Positions 50,158 to 61,012 of a stretch of 64,000 bases of DNA are shown here, piece by piece. The position numbers were made by a program, and so were the translations under genes. Each line of letters begins with the position of its first letter. Position 1 is the stretch's first letter. Under the pieces are notes generated by a model. The model was not told the origin of the DNA. It saw only the letters and a program-made list of their open reading frames with translations, and ran no database searches. Source of the stretch: Solen grandis (Eukaryota > Mollusca > Bivalvia > Adapedonta > Solenidae); contig CM037783.1 in NCBI GenBank assembly GCA_021229015.1, forward strand, positions 56,626,169 to 56,690,168, in the 5' to 3' direction.

Positions 50158-50244
50158 CAAGGCGGGGAAAACTTTACGAGGAGATAAACCAGTTTCCAGA
50201 TCAGGATCAAATTCCAACAATACTTAGCACTAAATAATGCTTAA

Positions 50245-50495
50245 CCCCTTACATCGTGAATATTCATGTACAATGTTACGACTTTATGAATATTAATTAA
50301 CTGAACTCTAAATGGTTTATGAAAAAGTGGATTATTTTTTGCTCTGCAGACTGTGTAGAATCTGAGCCACAATATTGTGTAAGCAAACAGAGGAGACCTT
50401 GATCAGATAGCTTCTATAGGAACTGTCTGAGCTGGGTCTGCTATGTTAGCCTATGTGTCAAAATAAGTCTATATGAATTATAAGGCAAAAACACA
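50245..50495 (+). mobile_element. Second TTAA-flanked MITE family, decayed copy
   Basis: The left end is intact after TTAA (50241-50244), with CGTGAATATTCATG and AACAGAGGAGACC blocks. The right end is eroded, so the end coordinate is approximate. Confidence 0.6.
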
Positions 50496-51334
50496 TTTGA
50501 ACAGTCTTGTTTTATGAGTTATTTAAATGACTAAGTCCACGGGTATTCGGCTCATTTTTTAATCTAAAACCCATTTCCGATATACTAAATATTATAAAAG
50601 GTATATAACTTGCCAGTCATGTAATTTCTGACACAATGTATATGTATTACTGTTATACAGAAAATAGGTTTTTATAAAAAAAAAAAAAAAAAAAAAAAAC
50701 CAAACCAAAACAATATTTGTAATGAAACAAGATAAATGTATTTAGTATATTTATTAGGAAAAGAAATTGAAGAAATACACCCTTAAATTTTAAGGATTAC
50801 TTGACACTGGTTGGAACTGTTGTCCTTCTTAACTGAAACTGCTTCAGAACAACTTACAAGACCTCAGTCTTCAAAGTTTAAATGGTATACCAGTGCTTGT
50901 ATATTAATCATATGTGGTATTTTTTTCTATGAATGATACCACTTATCATTAATCAACAATTTTCTACATATCAACTTTGGTTAATTCATAATGGCACTTT
51001 TTTCTACTTAGATTTAAAATTAAAAAAGAAAGTTAAGTAAACAACTAACAAACATATTGACTATTCTATACAATAATAATGTTGTAAACTCATGAAGAAC
51101 ATTTACAAAGTCCAGAGCACAAAATGTAGTGAGAATGTACATACTTTCCCTTGCTTTATCAAACCTTTATCATTTAAGAATTCCAGTTCACACCCTGTTA
51201 GGTCATAGGAAAGTGAGACCAGACTAAAAACAATTTTCCTTCTTAACAGGCTTACAGTGCTAGGGATCATTCCTTAATATCTCTCAACATGGTACAGTTG
51301 TCATTATTATTCTATAGTTCACCATCAACACAAC

Positions 51335-51545
51335 AATATTTCAGTCATGTAGTTCTGTCCAGCTATTAAGATGGCAGAAAACCAAAAATGCACACAGGAA
51401 TCAGTCAAACCCACAACCTACCTGAAGGTAGCTGCAAGGTTTTCTCAAAAAATCAATCCGAGTGACCCTGCTGTGACTTGAACCCACAGCATTGAAGGGC
51501 TAATCTATAGCTAGTCAGGAACTGTAATCACTCAGCCAAGGAGTT
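51335..51545 (-). mobile_element. SINE, reverse orientation, decayed
   Basis: ATATTTCAGTCATGTAG matches the SINE tail in reverse. Further right, GACTTGAACCCACAG is a reversed B box (CTGTGGGTTCAAGTC). Confidence 0.5.
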
Positions 51546-51751
51546 CTCCTTATGTGATAAAGTGTTTAATTTCTTATGTTTCTTATATTTCTTATGTTGG
51601 CATTATAGCTGCCTTAGCAACGGAATAATCTAGGTGTGTATCAATCCATTAAGTAGCTTTACCACATACATTATTCCAAGCGTTAAAAGCCAGTGTTATA
51701 ATCACAATGCTACAGTTTTATCCCTTACTAAAGTAACTAAAAGGTTAGAAT

Positions 51752-51800
51752 TACCTCATGAATATTCATGTACAATTTTATGACAAGGCTCTCATTAATA
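51752..51800 (+). mobile_element. Second TTAA MITE family, left-end fragment
   Basis: About 50 bp with TTACCTCATGAATATTCATG match the left end of the second MITE family. The rest is unrelated. Confidence 0.45.
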
Positions 51801-52015
51801 AGGAGTTCTTGACTCCTGTATTTTTGGAAAAGGACTCTTATTTCCAGAGCAGCTCCTAATTATAAATACATGTGAGTACATGCACTCAAATATTTTGATA
51901 AATCTGTCTAAAGAACTCTAGTTTTCTGAATCTTAGTGAGTTTTTAATAATAATTAACTGATTTTTGAATGGTATATGATACAATAGATTTTTCAGAGCT
52001 GCAATATTGTATCAG

Positions 52016-52048
<33 letters not shown>
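52016..52048 (+). repeat. Poly-C tract of 33
   Basis: An uninterrupted run of 33 C. Its length should be treated with caution because such tracts are hard to sequence. Confidence 0.9.
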
Positions 52049-52708
52049 ACCAACAAAAAAAAAGTTCTGTGTCTGGTTGCCTGACCGACCCTTAAGTTTT
52101 TATAACCTTTTCCACCTTTATAAAAATATTTCCCTTTTTTCTTTACCTTTCATTTCATGTACAAAAAAAAAGAAGAAAATCCAGACCTTTGACCCCCTCT
52201 TTTTATTTATAAATGGATCTTTTTTTTCTTTTTTTTTTTTTTGCCTCAGAAGACCTAAGAGACATTGATCTGGGTATGCTCTGTTTACCATGTGTTTAAA
52301 TGTGTCATTATGAGTTGAAGGTTTTAAAATGATCATGATCGAACATTCATGAGAAAGAATTAGTTTCCTAATTTGATATACACAAACACCTCACAATATT
52401 GACATTACCCACTATTCAACCTTTCAAAAAAAAAAGTCCCCAGTAACTAAATTTTACAAACACACACACACACATCTGTAGAAATATTTGTCATATAGAC
52501 AAAACATACACGATTCCTTCAAGAGTAAATACTCTTATGAATAAATATAAGAATAAATAAGATAAATACATTTGATCTGAAAGTTCAGTGGTGCTAACAG
52601 GCCTGATGGTATACTGCAGTGAGAATCTACTGTAAGAACTGTAATTAGAACTTTCACTAATGGTGATCAATACCCCTGTATACCACCTTGTCTTCTTTAA
52701 TGCCTTAA

Positions 52709-52942
52709 CCCTTTCCCTCATAGAGGAAACCATGAAAAGACCTATGCGAACAGCATAAAACCAGATCAGCCTGCGAGTAACTCGCAGGCTGATCAGGGTT
52801 TATGCTGTTCGCTGCTCCTCAGTGGTCTGGAAATGAGGACTTTATAATTAAATTTGGTAAGGTTTAACTGTGGTTTTCTGCAGATCAGGCTTTATGTGGT
52901 ACCTATTGAGTGAGTCAAAATGAGTCTATATGAGGGAAAGGG
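52709..52942 (-). mobile_element. piggyBac-like MITE, 234 bp, copy 5
   Basis: Reverse orientation, full length. One flank is TTAA (52705-52708) and the other has decayed to TTAT (52943-52946). Confidence 0.9.
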
Positions 52943-53739
52943 TTATAGAGCCCCAGTTTCTGTGTTGGGCGAGGGACAATATAATAAGCATTAAATGTTG
53001 AATGGGATTATAATCGAGACAAAAATTATTTTCAAATTAATCATAGTTTTTTTAAATAAATATAGCAAAATATTGAGAAAAAAAAAATGAAAAAAAGATT
53101 AACTGGTGACCAAGTGAAGGTGTACAATCTTAATTTTGTTTTCATGGTTACAGAATTTTCTTTGATTTCTATACTGTTTCACTTAATCATATAATGAAAT
53201 TTATAAAGGTAATATAAGATGCACCACAAGATATAACAAAACATCTTACCCGGTACCAGTAAATCACATTTTTAATATTTGTCAAATAATTGTAAAGCCT
53301 CTCTATTTTTCCTCTAATTATTTTTTATCAACCCTTATGGCGATATAATGAAACTTCTTTAATGGCAAAAGATTATTTTCACATGGTCTGTGTCCAAGAT
53401 CCATTTAAAGTATGTAAAAATCATTTGTGAGTCAAGGTGATGGATGTATAAGGAAAAGGCTGATAACTTTTCAAATACATAGGCATTCAGCGGTTACTTA
53501 TATACTTACAGGTAAAACTTTAAAATACAGCATGTTCAAGATACAAACAAATGACACAACACTATTATAAATCCCTCAAAACATTCCCACTATATTAACA
53601 TTTAAAACTGCTCTGTTCAATTCATTATGCAAAAAAAAGTACCAACATTGTTATAAATACAGCCCTTCCACCAATAATTCTTTTATTTCAAAAAGTTCAC
53701 AGAGATCTTGAAGAAAATCCACAACACACACACACAAAA

Positions 53740-53990
53740 TATTACATTGTGTTGTGTTGAGACTGAGATGGTTTGGCCAAGTGGAGAAAATGCCTGACTC
53801 CAAAATCTGGAAGGAGTGGGATGTTGTAGGTCCACGACGACCAAAAATAACCTGGGAAGCGTCCATCAGAGAAGACCTCAACAACTTAGTCTGAGACCAG
53901 CTCTAGTCCTTGACAGAGATGGATGGAGGACAGCAATAGGGCAACGTGCAACCCAGAGACATAGAAACAGCATGTTCAATGGCTGATGAT
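53740..53990 (+). pseudogene. Decayed non-LTR retrotransposon 3' end
   Basis: The + strand translates as LRLRWFGQVEKMP, GPRRPKITWEASIREDLNNL, then, after stops and frameshifts, a WR..A..Q..R..M pattern. This is the C-terminal tail typical of reverse transcriptases of non-LTR elements. TGATGATGAT follows, as a short 3' repeat. At least three in-frame stops are present, so it is inactive. Confidence 0.7.
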
Positions 53991-54588
53991 GATATTGTTA
54001 TTTACAAAGAAATTATTTTCATAACCTATCGAAGAACATGATTCATTTAAAGTGCTACATTAAGTACTGTCAATCTGAAAAATCTTAACTAAAAGTAAAA
54101 TCAGTATTTCTAGATATAACAAGGAGGGACATAGTCGAAAAACAAATCCAATGTGTATTTATGTTGTTAATGATTTGATAGACCACAAAGTATCAACCAA
54201 CATTTTAAGCCATACAACAAGGATAATCTTGGCAAAAGGCAAAACTGCAAATTAAAACAAAAAACCAGAATGTTTTCTTGCTGTCATAATCAATGAACAT
54301 CATGTATAAATGTGTTCTACCTAAACAATAAATAATTTAAATATGAACAAATATATCATGTCTATGTTATCATTTTTAATTAAATAATACTTTAAGATCT
54401 TCTTAACTGAAGAGACCTGAGATGTATGATCACATCTTTTATTTTTTGCAGATGATGGGAAAGCCATCTCATTACCATATTTTCTTGAGTTTGGGGAAAA
54501 GTACTTGGGTAACAGTTTTCAGGAAAATTGTATGAATTTAAGGACATTTTCAAATAGAAACATGCCTATGGATGGCCACTGATATAAA

Positions 54589-55313
54589 ACAAGAGGCCCA
54601 TGATGGCCCTAAATCGCTCACCTGAGATAAATAGGTTGACCCAAGGAACATCTGTACCAATTTATTTTAAAATCTGGCCAGCAGTTTTGAAGAAGATGAT
54701 TTTTAAAGTTTTCATATTTTTTTTCTTTTTGTTGCCATGGCAACCAGAGTTCTACATGGATCAAGTTTATTTTAGCAACTTTTGTGAAGGTTGACCCAAG
54801 GATCATCCCTGCCAAGTTTAATCAAATTCTGTCCAGTGGTTTCAGAGGAGATGTTGTTTAAAGGTTTCTCTATATACATATAAGGCAAATAAGCCCCGCC
54901 CCTGGCAGCCATGTTTTTTTATGGATCCAAATAATTTGAACAATCTTGGTAGACACTTACCAAAGGAACATCTGTGCCAAAACATTTTGAAATTCAGTTG
55001 GTTGTTTTGGAGAAGAAGACATTTTAAGTTTTTTCTTTCCGTTGCCATGGCAACCAGAATTCCAAATGGAATTCAATTCTTTGAACAACTTTGAAAGGGG
55101 ACCACCCAAGGAACATCCCTGTAAAGTTTTATCAAAATTGACCAAGCGGTTAAGGAGGAGATGTCGTTTGAAGCAAAATGTTGACGGACGACGGACGGAC
55201 GGACGACGGACGGACGGACGACGGACGGACGGACGGACGACGGACGGACGGACGACGGACGAAGACCGGTCACAATAGCTCACCTTGAGCCTCTGGCTCA
55301 GGTGAGCTAAAAA
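54589..55313 (+). mobile_element. Tandem-core element P5, family A, short copy
   Basis: Its ends and 3' third are nearly identical to P4, but it carries a single dimer, so it looks like the same element with fewer core units. A GACGGACG array lies at 55183-55262. Confidence 0.85.
55183..55262 (+). repeat. (GACGGACG)n-type array in P5
   Basis: The same array as in P4 but longer, at the same place in the element. The length difference points to replication slippage. Confidence 0.95.
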
Positions 55314-55383
55314 CTAAACCTTGCGAAATAGATAGCATGTACATATACCAAGTTTTCCTCACTTCTATGTCAATAACTAATTG

Positions 55384-56016
55384 TTTTTATGCCCCTATCA
55401 AAAATGGGGTGGGGGTAGGGGTGGGTATAAAGATTTGCCTTTGTCTGTTCATATGTCCTGAAACTTTGTGACACATGAACTTGCGCACCTGGGTATTTTC
55501 ATCGAACTGCCATTTAAGTTGACAGAGTTATGGGCCTTTGTTTTTGAAAAATATGAAATTTTATGCTTGTGACGTACGTAACTCTGAAAGTATTGGTACT
55601 ACACACTTGAAACTTCATGGATATATTATTTACGACTTGAATAATGTCCTGCCAGATGTTGAGCACTTGTCTTGTGTTGCTATGGTTGTTGTTATTGTTA
55701 GAATATAAAAAAATGATGTTATTTTTTAATATTTTTTTTTAGAAAAGACTATTGCTGTGCTCTCTTCTTTATTTGCCAGTGCATTTTTATGCCCCCCCCT
55801 CCCCCGGCAAAAAAAAAGACAAAAAGGCATATAGATTTGCCTTTATTCATTGGTCCATCTCAAAACTGTGACACAGGTAACTCTGAAGGTATTTGTGCTA
55901 GACTTTAAACTTCATGGATATATTACTCAGGCCATGACTTGCACACATGGGTGTTGGCCTTTGTTTTGGAAAATGCGATGGGTGGGGGCATCGGTGTCCT
56001 CTGGACACATTTCTTG
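55384..56016 (-). mobile_element. Tandem-core element P7, family C
   Basis: On the minus strand it starts ACAAGAAATGTGTCC, then GGACACCGATGCCCCC, and ends GGGGCATAAAAA. This repeats the layout of families A and B (ACAAGA, hairpin GTGTCC..GGACAC, inverted repeat, A run) with new sequences. A second TTTTTATGCCCC end at about 55786 suggests a nested or duplicated copy. Confidence 0.6.
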
Positions 56017-56300
56017 TTAAGTGTAGGCTTATTTCACAAACCAGTTAAAATAAGATTCACACAATCAGTGTGACACATAAATATTTAAACAATGTGACTA
56101 GTAAGGCAAAAAACAGCCAAGCTTTCAAGTCTCCAATTAGCTTATCAATGCCTCATTTGATAAAAATGGGCATAATTCAATATATTCTTAAAAACATTAA
56201 TCTTTTGATTTAAATAAAAAGAAAAGAAAATATATTTCAGTCAATCCAGAAATTTTCTTATATTTGTTAAAATATAACAGCGAGTATACAGGGTAATCAC

Positions 56301-56510
56301 TGACCTCATGAATATTCATGTGCAAATTCATGACTTGATGAATATTAATTAACAAAACTTAAAATGGTACATGAAACAATGGATTCTTTTTTTAATGCAA
56401 TGCAAAATGTGCAAAATCTGGGTTTCAATACGGTGAGACCCTGATCAGATAGGTCAGCTCTCATTATCAATGCATCAAAATGAGTGTGTAAGAAGAAAAG
56501 GGCATTATAG
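56301..56510 (+). mobile_element. Second TTAA MITE family, decayed copy
   Basis: This copy has the ACCTCATGAATATTCATG start, GATGAATATTAATT and a GAGACCCTGATCAGAT block. Both outer ends are eroded and the limits are approximate. Confidence 0.5.
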
Positions 56511-57446
56511 AGTACTGGACTCCAGTTTTGGGGAAATGGGTCCCTGGTCTTCTGAACTGCTCCTAAATGAATACATGGGAGGGCTCCAATACTTGGGTAA
56601 CCTTGGTCAAGGACTTCAGTTTTTAAACCCTTAGTGAGGACTCTGGGCCCACTTAACTTCATACCAACAAATTTGATTCTAGTCTCATGTATGTTGTCTA
56701 TCATTTTGTCTACTACATGTAATATCTTATTTTCACGATAAAACAAAAAGAAAGGTGTCCCATTTAATTTTATTTTGTAAACTCAACACTTTTTATGAAG
56801 CAAAAATCACAATAATTTAACTAATTTATCTATTTTGCATCTGTGATAATTTGTTTCAGAAGATTTTTTTTCCAATGAATTCCCCTGACTATATATGGTA
56901 TACAATGCACTTTATCAGCTTTATCAAAAGTCTAACAGTCAAGGCATGTGACATCTATTTGGTTAAAAAATACTGTTTAAAAGAACATTTTTGCTAACTT
57001 GATCAGAATCTATTTCTTGTCTGATGAGCAAAACTTATTTCTTCCTATTTCCAACATGTGATGAGGAACACATTCAAATTCAAGGACATATGGACCACAC
57101 ACTTTCAAAACTTTAGAAGTAATGTTATGAGTATTTCCCTGTACACAGCAGGGTTTCCAAGACGTTGTGCCTCTCAAAATACTCTACCCAGTCCACATCT
57201 TGAACATGAAATGTGATTTCTTTTTGGCATTGTCCTTAATAACTCCTTTTGTTTGTAAGTTCAATGGTAATGTGTTGTTTATGGATGAATCTCATCATTT
57301 ACTCAAACACAAATCGGATTAAAATAACCAAGCAGCAGGGTTTAAGAGAAATTTCGACTGCTGGAATAAAAATACTGTGTACCAGTATCTATCAAGCTAA
57401 GATCATGTGACATGAAAGATGACAGTGACCCATGCAAATATCTTAA

Positions 57447-57677
57447 CCCTTTACCTCATGAATATTCATGTATAAATTTATGACTTGATGAATATTAATT
57501 GACTGAACATTAAATAGTACTGTCTATTAAACAACGGATGTTTCACTGTCATGCAGACTGTGTGGAATTTGAGCTTCAAATACTGTATCAGCAACAGAGA
57601 AGACCCTGAAAAGAGCTATCTGATCTGGGTCTGCTCTGTTTGCCAAAGTGTTCAACACATCTAAATGATGTAAAGGG
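57447..57677 (+). mobile_element. Second TTAA-flanked MITE family, full copy (231 bp)
   Basis: The element is flanked by TTAA (57443-57446, 57678-57681). The left end is CCCTTTACCTCATG followed by the palindromic AATATTCATG motif, and the right end is GATGTAAAGGG. It differs from the 234-bp family except at the terminal CCCTTT/AAAGGG. Confidence 0.8.
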
Positions 57678-57831
57678 TTAAACTGAATCTGAACATGATC
57701 AATGCCTAAAATTCATTCATTATGAACTTCATTCATAATCATAATTATTAACCAAGACTGTTTCATGAAAAACAATATCTTAAAGCACTTCTACATATAA
57801 AAAGTATTAGAGCTTATTTGACACTGCCAAT

Positions 57832-57837
57832 TTTATT
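57832..57837 (-). terminator. Candidate SYS1 polyadenylation signal
   Basis: AATAAA lies on the minus strand about 27 nt past the SYS1 stop codon. A second AATAAA overlaps the sequence just after the stop. Choosing between them needs transcript data. Confidence 0.35.
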
Positions 57838-57863
57838 CTCAAAAGGAAAAAAAATTCATTTAT

Positions 57864-58104
57864 TTATAAGTCCACCTTGGGACCCATTGCAAGTGGAATG
57901 GCTTTAATCTCTGTCCTCATACACAGGAATTCCCCGAGCACAGTCATGAGTGTTACACCAACCAGGTTCAGTATCCACCAGGAGGCAGTGTGGGGTATGT
58001 GTCCATTGTACATCCAGCACATGACAAAGTGGAAAAAATGGGTCGTCAGCGCAAAGTCTAAACACAGTTTTGTTCGACACACTATAAACCAGAGCCCTAG
58101 AGCA
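57864..58104 (-). CDS. SYS1: SYS1 coding exon 3 (terminal)
   Basis: This exon is 241 nt after acceptor TTTTTTCAG. It completes the Ser codon, then reads ALGLWFIVCRTKLCLDFA, HFFHFVMCW and GEFLCMRTEIKAIPL, ending KVDL and TAA. It carries membrane segments 2 (end), 3 and 4. Confidence 0.95.
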
Positions 58105-60703
58105 CTGAAAAAAGAATAAAAAAGCAAAATGTGTAGTATTCTGAAACATTTGAGGAATAAGTCAAAATTTATTACACAATAATACATGTATGAAACTTGA
58201 AAATAGCCAATATCACAATAAAATCGTATTCACCACTAACAGAAGGAAAAATGGTTCCTCAATGAACTAATTTCAGAATAGAACCAGGACTAAAACTGAC
58301 ACAAGAGTTTAAGTGTGTGTGAAGATATGGGGTATTTATTAAATCTCTAATTTAAACAGATTATTTTTCTGAATATATGCTGTGGCATTATAAGTCCAGG
58401 GCTCATACATTCAAAAAATATCAAAAGATATTTTTTTTTTATTTGGTCAAATTCTACAACAGTCAGATAAACAACTGTATCTCTAACAGGAAATTTCTAA
58501 AACTATCAATCACCCTTCCCAAATTTTTAAAGATATTGAAGAAAAAAAAAAAAAAATTGGTTTTTCATTGCATTTATAATTTTAAACCAACTTAAGGTTT
58601 TAGGTTAATATATATGATGTTTAAATATACTTAAATTCTGTCTTTTAATGAACACTATCAATTTATCAAATATTAGCTTTACACAGTCACCTTACCAGAT
58701 CCAGATAAAAGGAAACAAGAGCTGTCAGAGGACAGCACGCTCGACTATTCAAAATGCTTGTCGGTAAATCAAATGAAACCTATTTTCAATTCTTGCCCTT
58801 CACATACCCTGTATATAATAATAATGATATAAGCTGGATAGTAGCTTGAATGCAAAAATTAAACACAAATTCTAACTTAAAAGGGGGCCATAATTTTTAA
58901 TATATTCCATCAAGTGTTATCTTCCTTTAAAGTATGATACCCCTAAACATATTAAAGATGTTTCAAATCAATCCCATGCCTGGACTCTGAGATATAAGCA
59001 TGAAAGTACCTTGCATACAAAACTTTAACAAAAATTTCTAAGTTAATAAAGGGGCCATAAATTCTAATATATTCCATCAAAAGTTATCTACCTTGATATT
59101 ATGATACCCCTAAACATATTAAACATGTTTCAAATCAATCACATGCCTGGATACTGAGATATAAGCATGAAAGTACCTTTCATGCAAAACTTTAACCAAA
59201 ATTTCAAAAGTTAAAAAGGGGCCATAATTTATATTAAATTCAGTCAAGAGTTATCTACCTTGGTTGTCTGATGCCCCTGAACATATTTTTAACTTTCAAG
59301 TCAATACCATAAATGGTTACTGAGATATAAGGTTGATAGTAACTTACAAGCAAAACTTTAACCAAAAGCTGCAACGCCAACGCCGACACAATGGCAACTA
59401 CAATAGCTCTCATATTCTTCAAATAGTTGAGCTAAAAAGGAAATGCCCTATACAACCAGTATAAATCCAGATAGAGGCTTGTGGGATGATCATACACCTG
59501 GCAGCTTCTACATGTAATCAATTTCTTACAGGAAGAAAGTATCACTTGCGAACCCATTGACATTGAAAATACCGTAACTTATTTCTTTTGGTATATATAT
59601 ATATGTATTATTGGGAAAATAAGTTATAATTTTGGAAAAAATGTCAGTTTTTGGCTAGGGGAAACCACCTGTAAAAGGTGGTCAACTAACCAAAAGAATT
59701 CACTGGATACCACATTGTTTTGACATAATGTCATCCATTCCAAGAATTTCTCTTATATGCTGAGCCAAGAAGGAGGGATGTAATACCAGTACCATTTTTT
59801 ACCACTTTGTTACATCACAGCAAGGAACTGAACCCACAACTTCATGGTTACAACTCAGTCACCTGGAGTGTTTTCAGTTTGTATGGTGCTGTTATGTGTA
59901 CACCATGTGTAAATTGTCATTATGACAAACTTATCTGTCATGATGAATTTAAATGTTTGGGTTTTAAAGTCCTTTACGAACATCTAGTACTTACTGTACT
60001 CAAGTACATACTCAATCTTTAATTTGTTAAAATGTAATGGCAATGTATTTTTGTTTTTAATAATTCTTACTTTGACTTAATATATACAAACCTTGTTAAA
60101 CAATTCAAAGCATAAGCTATTGTGTTGGCTTTCCCAGGACCTTCTGTAAATAAACCTTTATCCTGAAAAAGAAGCAAAATTCAATCTGAGTCCAAAAGCA
60201 TTAAATTTTATTTTTTCAAAAGTAAATGACATAATACTGAAACATTATGTAGGCATTTCAGCTGTTAATTTCTTCATCTTTTGTACTGCATGAACCTCAG
60301 ACATGAACATTCTGAGCAAAATGAAGATATGGCTTTATTGCGCTTCATAAAAAAAAATAAAAAAAATATATAGTTAACAACATATTGGTCAGAAATATAC
60401 TGTAAACATTAATGATTTGTGAATTTATGTATGAATTATAGGAAATTTTCAGGAGAAGACCCCCATGAACAACCCCAGATAAAAAAAGGAAAATAAGCCT
60501 GGACTAAGGGCCACTACCACATTAATAGTTTTACTTACCGCTTGTTTAAAGAGTTGATCTATGGTTGTATCATATCCACACAATAAGTTCAGTAAATACA
60601 CCCACAGACCCAAAGTCACAATAAACTGGCACTGCATACAAATTATCTGGCTGACAATTAGCACTGGGTCCCATACATTGCTTCTAAATTGACCTCCTAG
60701 CAT
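57864..60703 (-). CDS. SYS1: SYS1, Golgi four-pass membrane protein (ARFRP1 receptor), complete
   Basis: SYS1 is an integral Golgi membrane protein that recruits the small GTPase ARFRP1, and through it ARL1 and golgins. Three coding exons on the minus strand join in frame: 60703-60539 (55 codons, donor GTAAGT), 60162-60092 (71 nt, donor GTTTGT) and 58104-57864 (completes a split Ser codon, ends TAA). The product is 158 aa; human SYS1 is 156. The ATG at 60703-60701 gives MLGGQFRSNVWDP, aligning with the family's MAGQFRSYVWDP start. The in-frame ATGs further upstream lie outside the conserved region. Four hydrophobic segments are visible, near residues 14-42, 69-90, 98-115 and 122-142. Conserved family features are CLDFA, HFFHF, SWW and GEFLCMRTEIKAIPL. 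The gene converges on VPS35. Intron 2 holds a tandem-core mobile element. Confidence 0.96.
58715..59438 (+). mobile_element. Tandem-core element P6, family B, in SYS1 intron 2
   Basis: It starts ACAAGAGCTGTCAGAGGACA and then CGCTCGACTATTC, and ends TAGTTGAGCTAAAAA. Its core is about four units of ~165 bp, of the same type as in P2. One inverted repeat has drifted. Confidence 0.8.
60092..60162 (-). CDS. SYS1: SYS1 coding exon 2
   Basis: This exon is 71 nt, between a TTTTTCAG acceptor and a GTTTGT donor. It encodes DKGLFTEGPGKANTIAYALN and then CLT plus two bases of a Ser codon. It aligns with the loop and start of membrane segment 2 in animal SYS1. Confidence 0.9.
60539..60703 (-). CDS. SYS1: SYS1 coding exon 1
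   Basis: This exon has 55 codons from the ATG to a GCG codon before GTAAGT. It encodes the conserved FRSNVWDPVLIVSQI start and the first membrane segment. The exon itself probably extends upstream to an acceptor at 60847/60848. Confidence 0.94.
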
Positions 60704-60802
60704 TTTGGAGTATCTACGCCGAATGAATTCTAACATCACACAAAGATAACCACAAACGGCATGGTATGTGACATCAAACCTCTTCTTGAGGTGTTTTCCC
60801 TT

Positions 60803-61012
60803 TTAATGCTTGTGTTTTGTTGATCTTGTCATCACATTGTTTCCAACCTGAATTAAAATATGGAAAAAATGTAATTATAATAAAAAAGTTTTTTTTTAAT
60901 CTGGCCAATATCATGGACATAAATAAAAAATAACATAAAAAAAATAAAATTAATCTGATTCTTAAATCTTATTCACCATGCCTTTGACAATATCAAATGG
61001 GGGTTTGGTCAT
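60803..61012 (-). CDS. Spliced 26-codon upstream ORF in the likely SYS1 leader
   Basis: On the minus strand a 61-nt exon (61037-60977) sits between acceptor TTTCTAG and donor GTGAAT. It reads CEFPSTDRMTKPPFDIVKGM without a stop. It joins in frame to the exon that starts at 60847 (acceptor AATTCAG), which continues VGNNV to MTRSTKHKH and then TAA at 60805-60803. Counting from the ATG at 61012, the peptide has 26 residues with a basic tail. The stop is 98-99 nt before the SYS1 ATG, so both would sit on one mRNA. I do not recognise the peptide. It could be a translated uORF, the end of a separate small protein in a bicistronic transcript, or just leader sequence. The splice junctions are predicted, not proven. 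Confidence 0.4.

Noticed and set aside
49936..50220. Arg/Pro/Ser/Val-rich frames
   Set aside because: They are translations of the GACGGACG simple repeat (also at 54957-55283).
51969..52268. Proline-rich frame
   Set aside because: It is produced by the poly-C tract.
34697..55313. GACGGACG arrays and X-box units as protein-coding repeats
   Set aside because: Frames shift between units and stops are frequent. Palindromes and ends mark them as mobile DNA.
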